Source: Glandiceps talaboti | Lineage: Eukaryota > Hemichordata > Enteropneusta > Spengelidae | DNA length: 64,000 bases | Assembly (NCBI RefSeq): GCF_964340395.1 | Contig: NC_135561.1 | Span: 18,893,240 to 18,957,239, forward strand | Direction: 5' to 3' | Shown: positions 1 through 11,865 of the stretch, piece by piece | How the letters are laid out: the number at the start of each line of letters is the position of its first letter | Numbering within the stretch: the stretch's first letter is position 1 | Made by a program: the position numbers and the translations under genes | The notes under the pieces: model-generated | What the model saw: the letters and a program-made list of their open reading frames with translations, nothing else | Databases searched by the model: none | Told to the model about the DNA's origin: nothing

Positions 1-1030
1 TAGCAACTAAGAGAACGAACACTACATAACTAAAAAAATGATAATATTTCAATACAAAAGGCTATATATATGGTGTAATGTTTCTTAATTCAACAATTTC
101 TTTTCACTAATTATGTACTTGTAACCTCCAAGCGAATGAAGTTGTGACACGAATTCTCATAGGCTTTAGATTTGCCAACATACTGGTAGCATTACATTCT
201 GTTGTATACACCAGCCCATTTATAACTAACATATTATTTGTATGGACAGGAATAATTGATGATAGGGGCAAAGAATAAGCGAAATAGCAGGGAGATATGA
301 CATCATTACCCGGCGTCATCATTTCTCCTTGTACTTTCCAAATTCAGAAAAGCAACCTATCAGATAATCGCGCCGTGCTTCCAGCATCATCCGACGTACT
401 CGGTTAGTTTTTTTCGGGAAATGCTACCATACAGGCTAACGTGATGGGATAAAATTAAATTTAAAAAAATATTCTGTTCTTAAATAACCAATAATCTAAA
501 ATCAGTAAAAATAGTCAGCAAGTATGGCAACATTAATTTTAGATGTTCCTCTCATTCCGGACACTTGTGTGGAGAAATCACATGCATGGCGTTTGAATTT
601 GTGTTAGTTTTGTGCACAATAATACAAAATGTAATGTCATCATATTGTATACATGGTACTGGGAGATTACATACCCTGGTTGAAAGCATATATCAGACAT
701 AACAACTGTACGTGAAGGTACCACTAGTAAGTGTAAAGAGGAACCCCACTCCAGGAAATAATTATAAAGGTGTTTTCATGAACTTTGGAATCTGGAGAGC
801 CATGCCATGATTTTACATTGCTTACATTAGATGTAATTGCAGAAACACATCAAGTTGAAGTTCCTCCCATTTGGGAATCTTTGCCTCGTGGGAGTCAGCA
901 GATAAATGAATATTCGTTCATATTCACAATGGATATTCATCTCCTCTAAGAGCGTATTATCTTCAGAAAAAACGTCACGAATACTTAACTCACTTGGTCT
1001 TACTATATTCATGTAGATTTTACTTATACT

Positions 1031-1040
1031 CTGTTTTAGC
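1031..1040 (+). promoter_or_regulatory. acceptor-like site just before globin A ATG
   Basis: A pyrimidine-rich tract ending in TTTTAG lies one base before the start codon. The same arrangement (AG, one base, ATG) precedes globin B (TATAG, G, ATG) and globin C (TGTAG, C, ATG). This suggests a 5' untranslated exon spliced next to the start codon in all three genes. The site is seen in the sequence; its use is inference. Confidence 0.4.
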
Positions 1041-1310
1041 ATGGGTGGCTTACTCAGCTATTTGTGGTCATCACCTGGTGGTGATGTGCCGGATGAGAAG
1101 ACGACCCTCACACCAAATGAGAAGAACGCTATACGAGCAACATGGAAAGTGATTTACGCAAATAAATGCGAAAATGGAGTTGCTTTCTTTATAAGGCAAG
1201 TTAACCTGACATGTAGCCAAGACAAATATAATCTCAAGTCAATAACATGACGGACGAACAGGCAAGAAGACAGACAGGTAGATATAGACAGACGGATGAT
1301 GGACGAGTCT

Positions 1311-1359
<49 letters not shown>

Positions 1360-2569
1360 GATCAAGGCAGAAAATCATACGGATACACACAAGATAACAC
1401 ATTTCTGAAGGTGTCCATTCATTCATGTCATTTCAGAATATTCACTCAACTACCTGAAGCTAAGAAGCTCTTCAAAAACCTGGAAGGTATTGACGATCTG
1501 GAGAAACTCGCCAAACATCCTCGTTTAAAGGCACATGGTCTACGAGTGATGGCAGCCGTCAACTCTTGGATAGAATACCTTGATGACAGCGAAGTTCTTA
1601 TTCAACTTTTGGTTGATATTGGTATATCACATGCCAAACATAAAATTCCAGAAAAATACTTTGAAGTAAGTTTAGAATAACGATACAGATTTTATTGACG
1701 TGTATCATTTCTAAAAGTGGTGATACGTTCTGTTATGCTACTGAACAGAACCAAACGCACCCGAAAGACAATTTCTCAGATTTGAATATTGTACAGCTTA
1801 CATTACAGCTAAAGTGACGTTGGTTTGGCGTTGCACCATGGGGCATTAAGTTTTTGAAACAAAAATAGACAAATTTTAACTCAAGGCTAACAATAACAGA
1901 GACACAACAACCATAGCAAGACCATTTGCCCAATCACATTGAACCGTCAGTAATATATATTGATATTCTTCCACAGTGCAATAAAAAAACTGGATTCTAA
2001 TGGAAACATTACACATGTACTTGATGATTTTAATGGCTGCAATTATTTACTCTCTAGCAGATAATCAAAATATCAACTTGATTACTTCTGCATCCCCACT
2101 GTGTGCGGCACCCATGTAATTGTTTCTTTTGTATTAGAAGTTGACTGAGTGAGTGTAAAAATGTCATGTTACATGAGTAGAGTGAAACACCAAACCAACG
2201 TCATTTTAGCTGTAACAATCATTTCATCTATTTCGTCTCCACTTTGTTAGGTTTATAAAACAGGCTATTCTATGATAACGTAATTATATAGTTTGTCCAA
2301 TGACCTTAAGTTGAATTGATAAATTATATATCTGATTTTCATAAATGTTACAATTTCCACTCATTCAAAGTCTTAGAGTAAGTCTAAATACTGGAATATT
2401 TTGTTTTCTGTTTCTCCAGGCTCTCGGAGGTATAGTGATATGGTTGGTTGAAACCAAATCTGGCAGCGCTTACTCCGACTACGCCAAGAACGCCTGGATC
2501 AAGGCATGGGGAGTCATGAAGCCAATCATGGTCAACTCTCTTATTGAAGCATCGAAAAGCAAGGAGTAA
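1041..2569 (+). CDS. globin A, three exons (1041-1195, 1437-1665, 2420-2569), 177 aa
   Basis: Haem-binding globin, probably for oxygen binding or redox chemistry. Joining the exons gives a continuous 534 nt frame. Intron 1 splits an Arg codon (phase 2) and intron 2 is phase 0 after the motif YFE; these match the classical globin positions B12.2 and G7.0. Residues seen: Trp35 in helix A, Phe64 (CD1) in LFKNL, distal His85 (E7) in LKAHG, proximal His117 (F8) in ISHAKHK. The E7 to F8 spacing of 32 residues equals that of neuroglobin and cytoglobin rather than myoglobin (29), and Phe lies 10 residues after F8 as in neuroglobin. The N-terminus MGGLLS fits an N-myristoylation signal. The intron 1 donor is AG|GCAAGT (GC-AG type). 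Intron 1 holds a CAGA microsatellite and intron 2 holds a MITE. A possible AATAAA lies at 2939-2944. The assignment to globins is firm; the subfamily is inference. Confidence 0.92.
1312..1359. repeat. (CAGA)n microsatellite
   Basis: About twelve uninterrupted AGAC units inside intron 1 of globin A. Confidence 0.95.
1806..2212. mobile_element. TIR element with TA target site (MITE-like), copy 1
   Basis: This 407 bp segment in globin A intron 2 has long inverted ends: left CAGCTAAAGTGACGTTGG, right the reverse complement of CAGCTAAAATGACGTTGG. Both ends are bordered by TA, as in Tc1/mariner-type insertions. It has no coding capacity. A related copy sits at 29193-29590. It is probably a non-autonomous DNA transposon. 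Confidence 0.75.
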
Positions 2570-3260
2570 TCAATGGACCAATTAATAATCACTTGTCTAA
2601 TCATTTATCAAATGTGATTTTAAAACATTCCAATTCACGTTATGATTATCTAACTGTGGTCCCAGTGTAATACACAAAGTGTACGTATTAAGCGTGTAAC
2701 GTAAATTTTTCTCCGGTATAAGATATTCGTGCATCATAAAATTGGCAAATGTTCTCCTCGAGGTTGCCGTTTATATGGCAATATATATATATATAAAAAC
2801 GAAAAAAAAACCTTCATTTTGTCCAATATAATAGGGAAATTTGTGAATAATTCCTTAAAATTTCAAAAGTCGTTATCAATAGACAATGTTGGCGTAGGAC
2901 ACTATATTACTAATAGTCTATATTTAGATAAGGGATCCAATAAACGATATTTTGTTTTATGTAAAGGGTCAATGAGTTATTGTGTTGTATTTGTTTACCA
3001 TTGAAGAATACGTGATAAAACGCAAAGTGGCTAATTAACATATTTAATGCTGACCCTTTTACGACCCTAGTCTTGCTGCTAGACGTTTGGACTTTCTTTC
3101 GATACTATAAGCGAACGAAGTTCGCAGTGAGGGCTTGCCCGAACATCCTCGATAGAGATGTTCGATCGTGTGTCGTATTGTATCGGAAGAACACCCGAGG
3201 TCGAGCAGATAGACTATTACGACCCTTGCTATTGGAATTCCAACCAACAGTCACGCTTGC
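2570..3260. other. globin A 3' flank, no gene seen
   Basis: AT-rich sequence after the globin A stop, holding the likely 3' UTR (AATAAA at 2939-2944). The rest, up to the first direct repeat, shows no supported gene. Confidence 0.5.
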
Positions 3261-3777
3261 AAAATGTTCATACTGAGTCTTTAGTAGTATTGATGATTTT
3301 TTCTACGTTTCAAGACATATACTTGTAGACATTTGTGTGATTGGAGTGTGTGTGTGTGTGTAATTACACCTGTATACAATGACGAATATCATCGAAATAC
3401 TCCAGTTGTATTGATGCATACAGTTGCATGTTGACACAATAAAAAAACACTTCTTTTCAGCCTACAACATGAAGTGCAGACAGCAATGTGAGATACTGGT
3501 TGCTTGTACTCTATCTCTATGGGAATTACCATACGACGTTGTATTTGGATTAGGCTTTGACGCTCTGTTTGCCTTTAATTCACCCAAAATCTCGTAAAGT
3601 GGTATATTTAAGTCCATAATCATGATTTATATCTTGGCTTAACGAATAACACGTGCAGGTACTTGTAATTCAAACAGCCATTACTTTGTCATATGCACAG
3701 GTGTTGGGACGTGTTTTGAAAATAACGGCGATTAAATAAAGTGCTCTGAGATTAACGTATTTTGATTTTTCCATTGA
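3261..3777. repeat. ~515 bp direct repeat, copy 1
   Basis: Nearly identical to 4066-4580. I see three substitutions and a two-base length change in a GT run. It ends exactly where the globin exon fragment begins. It contains an AATAAA and a GT tract but no coding signal. It could be an LTR-like repeat or one side of a tandem duplication. Confidence 0.9.
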
Positions 3778-4068
3778 CTGAATCAAAATATCTGCATCGT
3801 CTAAATAATCAACCAATGAATTGAAGGACGCCATCACTCGTGCAGCATGTGCCTTCAACCGTGCACTCTTCACCAAATCGTCTAAATCATCAAGACCAGT
3901 CAAATTTTTGAAGAGAGATCTTGCTTCAGGAACCTCAGTAAATAATCTGGGGAAAAATGTTTATTTTGTCACTAGGGAAACGAAACGCTTACTTTTTTAA
4001 AAGTTATTTAATATTTCAAAAAAAGGAAAAATAAAAGTTACATACCAAACATTAACAAAATAACAAAA
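3778..4068 (-). pseudogene. transposed fragment of globin B exon 2 plus intron 1
   Basis: A 291 bp block, identical by eye to 6570-6860. It contains the acceptor and 5' two-thirds of globin B exon 2 (through the codons for ADILIQ) and the adjacent end of intron 1. The rest of exon 2, including the proximal His, and exons 1 and 3 are absent, so it cannot make a globin. It is flanked on both sides by the ~515 bp direct repeats, with short shared bases at the junctions (AAAA at one end, CTGA-like at the other). The lack of differences implies a very recent event or an assembly error. Confidence 0.85.
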
Positions 4069-4580
4069 ATGTTCATACTGAGTCTTTAGTAGTATTGATG
4101 ATTTTTTCTACGTTTCAAGACATATACTTGTAGACATTTGTGTGATTGGAGTGTGTGTGTGTGTAATTACACCTGTATACAATGACGAATATCATCGAAA
4201 TACTCCAGTTGTATTGATGCATACAGTTGTATGTTGACACAATAAAAAAACACTTCTTTTCAGCCTACAACATGAAGTGCAGACAGCAATGTGAGATACT
4301 GGTTGCTTGTACTCTATCTCTATGGGAATTACCATACGACGTTGTATTTGGATTAGGCTTTGACGCTCTGTTTGCCTTTAATTCACCCAAAATCTCGTAA
4401 AGTGGTATATTTAAGTCCATAATCATGATTTATATCTTGGCTTAACTAATAACACGTGCAGGTACTTGTAATTCAAACAGCCATTACTTTGTCATATGCA
4501 CAGGTGTTGAGACGTGTTTTGAAAATAACGGCGATTAAATAAAGTGCTCTGAGATTAACGTATTTTGATTTTTCCATTGA
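4066..4580. repeat. ~515 bp direct repeat, copy 2
   Basis: Second copy of 3261-3777 in the same orientation, immediately after the globin exon fragment. Confidence 0.9.
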
Positions 4581-5082
4581 CATTGGATCATAGTACATGT
4601 GCATGTACATGTTTGGTAATCACATGTCCGTACCGATCACTTCGTGATCAAGTAGTGACCCGAGCTCATTGTATATGTTTTTGCTACAATGGTCACTCTG
4701 AGGCATTTCTATCGTGTAAAGGCTACATGGCATGTATATGCCATCATAACGGTTTTGCTAAAGACCTAAAATTTCATTTTTTTGCACATTCACATAACAA
4801 AAGCTTTTTCTAATGACGCAGTCTTTATCCGCTACATTGAGCAACCTGAACCTATGAAAATATATTATATATGGTAACTCATATATCATTTTAACTTATG
4901 TTAAACTTTCCAATTTCACATATTTGTGTTACTATGGTAATCATGGATCTACACATATATTTAAACAACGATTCTTCTTTAGTGTGTGACGTGTCGTACT
5001 ACGCTATTCATCTAATCATTATTAACTTGGACTGGTACAAGTCACACCGGCGATTTTAAAGTGTCGTTTTCTTGTTTTGAAT
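4581..5082. other. no gene seen
   Basis: AT-rich unique-looking sequence between the direct repeat and the GAAT microsatellite. Short open frames here have no recognisable domain or splice context. Confidence 0.5.
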
Positions 5083-5306
5083 GATTGATTGATTGAATGA
5101 ATGAATGAATGAATGAATGAATGAATGAATGGATGGATGGATGGATGGATCGATGGATGAATGGATGGATGAATGGATGAATGGATGAATGGATGGATGG
5201 ATGAATGAATGAATGAATGAATGAATGGATGGATTGATGAATGAATGAATGAATGAATGAATGAATGAATGAATGAATGAATGAATGAATGAATGAATGA
5301 ATGAAA
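5083..5306. repeat. (GAAT/GGAT)n compound microsatellite
   Basis: About 220 bp of tetranucleotides GAAT, GGAT and GATT in blocks. Open frames across it are a by-product of the repeat. Confidence 0.95.
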
Positions 5307-5796
5307 GAAATTTTAGTCACCAGATCACAAACATAAGATACACTTTCAAAGAAAAGTATGATACAACGTACAGAATGAATAAAAAAGAAATACACAATTG
5401 TTATCTGCTGTGTTTGGTATTTATTCTTAGTTTGTTTTGTAACAAAAACGGTCCCTCCTTTAAAAATATTCGAGATACTAGAGTCAGAGGTCTGCACATT
5501 CTACTTGAATTGCTGAGCCATCTATATATATAGTTCTGGTATGTAAATTCGTACTATCAGGGCTTTATTCAAACAGGGGTGCATCTTGCACTGTAGTTCA
5601 TCATGCCAAAGAAAGGTGCATGTGCAATGTGTTCATTACATCCCAAAATGATCATTAGTTCCCATTGCCTCATTTTATTGACAGGTATGGTACAAAAAGA
5701 TCCATATATAAAATCATTTCAACCTTTAAAGGGAAACAAATAGCAATATAATTCAAACAAAGTGTAATAGAGGGTTGTGGATAAAACATTGTGGCT

Positions 5797-6880
5797 TTAT
5801 TTCTTAGCAGCGTCATTCAGTCCTTTTATCATGATTGGTTCCATTACTCCCCACGCTTTGATCCAAGAAGCTTTAACGTATTCGGAATAAGCCTCGCCAG
5901 ATTTGGTCTCAACTAACCATACCACGATGGCTCCCAGTGCCTGATAAAATAAGACAAAGGGTCGGACATAAATAAACTAATTGAACAAATCTTGACATTT
6001 TGACAAATAGCGTCAAGAGAAATGAATTGCGGTAACTATGACGTCACTAACCCCTTTGGAAAAGCCGTAAAATGGGGGAACACATATCTAGTGCAGTAGG
6101 GCTTCTTTTCAAGATTTTAAAGTTGAATAGTTACCAAGGTGTTATTTTTTCACTCAAAGTCATGTGTAATAGGATACAAGTGTTCAATACCTGCGAACTT
6201 AAATCGGAAAAAAACTTGAATGGGCGTTTCCTTTAAAGTTACACTAGCTGTAACTAGAATATCATCTTTACACATTTACTGTTTTTTTTAAATACCAATA
6301 ATTCGACATTGTACATATTAATATGTAGTCAATTGTATCCGGAAGTACTACAGGAACAAGTTGAAATCGTAACCACATTGGGGTGCTGGTTTTTGGGTGC
6401 GGACCCAAAAAGAAATTTGATTGGATATATTGCACTATTGCATTGCTACAATATGCTTACCCACATGTGATATAAATAGTTGTAAATAGAACCTTCTAGT
6501 CAAACTTACAACAAAGTACTTCTCTGGAACATTGTGTTTAGCATGTGAGATGCCAATATCAATAAGTAGCTGAATCAAAATATCTGCATCGTCTAAATAA
6601 TCAACCAATGAATTGAAGGACGCCATCACTCGTGCAGCATGTGCCTTCAACCGTGCACTCTTCACCAAATCGTCTAAATCATCAAGACCAGTCAAATTTT
6701 TGAAGAGAGATCTTGCTTCAGGAACCTCAGTAAATAATCTGGGGAAAAATGTTTATTTTGTCACTAGGGAAACGAAACGCTTACTTTTTTAAAAGTTATT
6801 TAATATTTCAAAAAAAGGAAAAATAAAAGTTACATACCAAACATTAACAAAATAACAAAACACCACCCCCACCCCCACCG

Positions 6881-6928
<48 letters not shown>

Positions 6929-7225
6929 GCAGCAGCAGCAGCAACAATAATAAGTTGATTAACAACTCAGTTAAGTGATCGATTAAATTCGATGCAATAA
7001 TAGATGTAATGGACAAAACAATACACACGAAATATAGTAAGTGAAGCCCTATTCTTAAATACGTCCAAACACTTACAAAAGTTGAACGTAGCAGTGAATT
7101 CTTTACCTTCGAAAGAAAGCAACTCCATTCTCCGACTTATTAGCATAAATTACTTTCCATGATGCTCTCATTGCCTCCTTTTCATTTGGTGTAAGGGTTG
7201 TCTTCTCATCCGGGATATCACCCAT
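5797..7225 (-). CDS. globin B, three exons (7225-7107, 6738-6510, 5940-5797), 163 aa
   Basis: Second globin, on the opposite strand and tail to tail with globin A. Exon lengths of 119, 229 and 144 nt join in frame with the same phase 2 and phase 0 introns (donors AG|GTAAAG and GTT|GTAAGT, acceptors CCCCAG and ATCAG). Key residues: Phe52 (CD1), distal His73 in LKAHA, proximal His105 in ISHAKHN. Its exon 2 is much closer to globin C than to globin A. The chosen start is the ATG at 7225, giving MGDIPDEK. This is 12 residues shorter than A and C and lacks their G2...S6 myristoylation-type end; no in-frame upstream ATG encodes the missing segment. An AATAAA (5801-5796) overlaps the stop codon. Intron 1 contains a CAA/CAG microsatellite. 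An extra upstream coding exon cannot be excluded. Confidence 0.88.
6880..6950. repeat. (CAA)n/(CAG)n microsatellite
   Basis: About 70 bp of CAA units ending in CAG units, inside intron 1 of globin B. It lies just beyond the end of the segment duplicated at 3778-4068. Confidence 0.95.
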
Positions 7226-7904
7226 CCTATAGACCAAGACACAGTAGTAATATTATATATTATTTCCCAATATTCTTCTTCGTTCAGCCAAGTTTAATGC
7301 GAGTGACTTAAGGGGTCTTTGGCTCTACAAGGCGATAGACTAGGAGTGACAACCCTTCAGTCACGAGTGTTTTCCGGCTGAATGAAGAAAAATATTGGCG
7401 AATAACATAATTATACCAGTCTTATTAATATCAAAGGAAAATTGGGGAAAGTAATCGTAATTTGGAACATTTTGACTAATATTTCGAACATATTGTCGTG
7501 CCGTAGGTAGAACGACAACTATTCAGAACAAAACTAACTAGCTCGTGCATGGAATAAGGAATTTCATTATGATTTAATTGGCGACTTTGGGCGATTAAAT
7601 TGAAGCCACTACACAAAATAAGGATTTTTTGTGAACGTTGGGTTCTTCTATTACATATGCAGGTCTGCTTCCTCCTACGAGAAAATGCATGACATGACTG
7701 AACTATGAATGGGGAACAAGTTTCGCGTGTTTCGCGGCAATAGCGCTTCTGATATAAATCATTAAATGTCTAGCCAGAAATCTAGAGAAGTATTCCAGGT
7801 TGACAAGTACTTTACTGTGACGTCAGAATATTTGTCGAATACACGCAGAAGAAGGGATGAATTTTAAGATGGGACTGTTGCATCTGTCTAATGCTGTGAT
7901 CAGA

Positions 7905-9330
7905 ATTTACGGTGGAGGGGGGGGGGTGTCCGTGAGATATGGAGAGTGGGTTGAAATAATGGCGTTGAATGTGGACTCACAATTTTTGAAGCTCAAAATG
8001 GGGAGAGAGAGGCGGTGATTTGTGATTTGAGTAATTATGGAAACAGTAATACATAATATTACTGAAGGGTAAAGTTAAACCTCAGAAGCAGTTATTTACC
8101 TAAGTACATTTGCATATAATTTGTGGCTTCACTGCAACACTATATATTATATTTACCTACCATATATTTAATCACGAGACAAGCGTCAAAAGCCAAGAGA
8201 ATGTGTGTCTGCCTTAATATCACTCTCTGTTTGTATATATCTCAGACCACTAAAAAATGGTCTGAGTATATTATGTATTTACATATATAGGATTAAAATA
8301 TGGAGAACAGACATATAAAATATATGTACTGCGACTAAAATTTAGACATTAAACACCATTTACAAATATTCAATAGCTTTATCTTTTGTGTATGGTTTGT
8401 AGCGTGTACACTTGAGATCTAGAGAGTGGTTCGTCAGAGAGAGAGAGAGAGATAGGACGAGTGGTCCAAGTACGAGATGCGTGGAGTTGAGTGTCTAAAT
8501 CACATCTGAAGTTTATTACAAACTCTACAAGTTTACATAAAGTTCTGACTACAAGTCAAGGTGGTGTTCTCATAAAGAAGTAAATTACCGTTACATCTGT
8601 TTAATCGATCTAGATGTTTGAGGTTGGATGCACGGCATCAATCAAAGGAACTACATGTATGTATAGACTACATATAGTTAATAAAGGAAATGCCATTTCT
8701 ATCATCATCAGCTATTCATGATAAACCGAGGTTGATGTCATGTGCAAACTATACTGTCGGGAGTGGCATGATTGGTAATGGACATGACGTTAAACTAGTA
8801 ATTAACATAATTGACAGTTGATGGGCGGAGTTAAACTACACGTGGTTTCCAACATGGTTTGATATTTCATATTCCTGAGTTGCCTCTCAGATGTCCTTAT
8901 GCTCACTGTAGGAGGGGATACTTTCTCCCACGCCCTCCTCACTAGCCATTATGGTGACGCTGTCTCTCCCCAAATCAAGATTGAAGGGAACAAAAAACAT
9001 ATGTTATTGTATATGGACCTTGAAGTCGCCTGTCACTAGTACTGTTAGTGTTTACCTTAATATTTAACAGTTGCATAGTGTGTAGAGTACAATTGCGCAA
9101 GCCTAGTATATATCTAGAATACTGGAGGGTTTGCCATATAATCAAATTGCACAAAATCTCAGTGTACCCTTGCAATTGGACGGGGAGGGGCAGAGAAATG
9201 TTTTTGTTCGTTTGGGGGTGGGGGTGGGGGTTATGAAAAATTTGCGAGACCACAAACATAATTTCTCCGCAGCACCCCCCCCCCCCCTCTTCTCCCGCTG
9301 CAAATTCTGACCACAGTCTGTAAGAGGTAT
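7905..9330. repeat. dispersed repeat family 1, copy a
   Basis: Aligns by eye, with many substitutions and indels, to 18665-19640. Shared blocks include CAATCAAGATTGAAGGGAA, a stretch around ATATATTTAATCACGA, and long G or C runs near both ends. The copies are old and have no coding capacity. Confidence 0.6.
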
Positions 9331-9906
9331 TCAAAATGTCATGTCATCCAACTTTCTTCACGATACTTTGAGTTTCTGGTCGTGAGAACTCTGTTAGTTA
9401 CTAGACATATTTTAACTGGTTTAGTAGTTATGCTATGACCTCCAAGCAGTATCATAAAACGAACGTATACGTACATAGCAACCAGACCCATTGAATTACA
9501 GAATGTGACGTTCTACCGAGACGCATCGAGTCACATATCAATGCATTATGTACATGGCTTTCAGATGACTTCAATTATCCTTCGATCAGTTTTATCTCGG
9601 GTCAGTCAGAATAATAACATCTACACATGAGATACCTGATTATCTCCCGAGGCCAATCTGTCCCACTTTTAGAACATGGTCAGTTTAAAGTATGATGTCC
9701 TCGATCTCCTGCATGCCACGTTAGTTTTGTAGGTCGAAATTATCGACCCACGCCTGTGATACTGCTAGTCTGTTACAGTTTAAATGACAAGGTCATTTCA
9801 AGGTAGAGTGCCCCCTCCCTGCCTACCACAATGGTTTTCAAGTTGAGCAAGTGTTAGGCATTGGTTTAACTGTGGTTGTACTAATACATGCCTGGGTGGT
9901 CGAGTG

Positions 9907-10570
9907 CAGACAACACAGCTATGAAGTTATGTTCTAATGTCGTAGATGTGTGAAATTTCAGATGGTTCATATTTTAAAGAGTTCAAATACTAAGCTCTCT
10001 GAAGCAAACAAAGTGTACTAGGAACTAATGTATACATTTATAATTTGATGTTTTACATAGCGTTTGTTTTTCATGTTATGGTTAAGTTGAGTTAATTGGT
10101 TTATATTGCAAAACATAGTATAGTTGTGTTATTCAATACAAACAAAGAATAAATCCGATCTATGGCCAGTGTAACTCACGATGTTATCCTTTCGTCAATT
10201 CATTTTGTATTTTGCTCATTTACATCTAGAAGATAATTTTGCAAGTCATTTTGTAATTTACGTCATGATAGCAATTGTTGTATATTGGCTTGCCATTGGC
10301 CTCCCAAGTACGACCCCTTTTTATGTGTAAGGCATATGACCCCTGTAACTGCATTCTGAGTTGTTTCATGAATCAATCGTTGAGTAAATATTAAATAAGC
10401 AATCGTTGTCTCAGGTCACATTCTGACCCCACAATCTATTAATGACCAAGAGGAGAGATTGACAACAATGCACTGTTTTGATCGATTGATATTTGATGTG
10501 ATATATAGTATGTCCACGAAGCCCGTTCATTTGCAAATACTTAGAAATTTTAGCTTGTTTCAGTTGGATA
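9907..10570. repeat. dispersed repeat family 2, copy a
   Basis: Diverged similarity to 14940-15330 (shared CAGGTCA, GACCCCACGAT-like blocks and a following AACAATGC) and, for its first ~90 bp, to 11870-11940. No coding capacity is seen. Confidence 0.45.
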
Positions 10571-11844
10571 TTTCCATTACATGAATTCACAAATCAAATT
10601 TATGAAGATGGCTTTATTTACTAGAGTGGCATCCCCCGTTTCTTGAAATCTCAGGTTGTTAAATACCTTTTGTAAGAATAGTTGTTGAGCACGAGCACGA
10701 GCACGCACAGAACGGACCAACAAAAGAACCAAAACGTATTATCACATAACAGATACATGTATATGCAAATATTGAAGCTGTCAGCAAGTCAGTAGTAATG
10801 AGTATGTTGAAGCTCTATATGAAAGCAGTGCCAGTGCAACTATATTACATATATTTTCAATCTTAACTTATTAATTATGTTGGTTATAATTCAGCACCCT
10901 GTCAGGAAACAAGAGTTATCTTAATTTAAAAATTATCAAGACAGAGGTCAAGATGAAAAGTAGTCTCGAAGAAGGAAAACAAGACAAAATGTCCTCTTTT
11001 CGGAAATTTGAAAATATTTTTCGGACTGTACGTGTAATGTGTTACACATGTGTGGTTATGGTTGCCAGAGGCAGTGTAAACACGTCTTGAACAATGTTTG
11101 CAGATTAATACTTTTAGAAATATGCCCACCTAAATTGCAGCCCATCCATCAAACAGTTGTTGAGATGTACGTTTTTGGCCCGAATTACGAAATGTTTACA
11201 CCTAATTTTCACTTCACTGATGACACCATTATGTGCTGTGATTAACACACCACTAGTAAACATTAATTCCAATCAATTTTAATCCCAATCAGCCCAGTAG
11301 TGTCTGAATGAACGATTTATAAGAAAAGCGACACATTTTTAGACGTAATTTGCATATGAAATATTGTATCACCATGTCGTGAACAATATTAATCAAATAC
11401 ATAAGAACATCCCACCTCTAGACATGGTTTGACACGTTCTAGTAGACTGAGTATGAAACATAGCAAAAGTAAATGCTAGAACTATACATCATGACGTTAC
11501 TTTTGTATGAGTCTGCCAAATTTACCAATTGGATACGTCTCATTCTAAGCATTGAATTCACGACTTGTCAATGTATTATATGTCAGTATCTGTTTGTGTA
11601 ATCCATCACGGAGCACGTGGTGTCCCGATAATCTAAGTCTGACCTTGTTTGGATCAGCCGAACTTTGACGCTCCCTTCCGAGGCGACCTACGCCTGTACT
11701 TATTATCAGTCACAGTCTTAGGACAAGGCCTGTAAAGTTCTGACCATCTTATATGTGTAGATCTAATGTCAGACATAATTGTATTCCCAACCTTACAAAC
11801 CTACACACCCTACTCCCTTCTCCTTTATGAGCAAACATTAGGCA

Positions 11845-11865
11845 TCACACACACACACACACACA
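11845..11865. repeat. (CA)n microsatellite
   Basis: Short uninterrupted CA run. Confidence 0.9.

Noticed and set aside
3261-4580. The 515 bp direct repeats as a complete LTR retrotransposon
   Set aside because: Only a 291 bp globin fragment lies between them; no primer-binding site, polypurine tract or gag-pol sequence is seen, so only an LTR-like origin is left open.
5042-5497. Open frame encoding SFIH repeats
   Set aside because: It is a translation of the GAAT/GGAT microsatellite; a tetranucleotide repeat is open in several frames.
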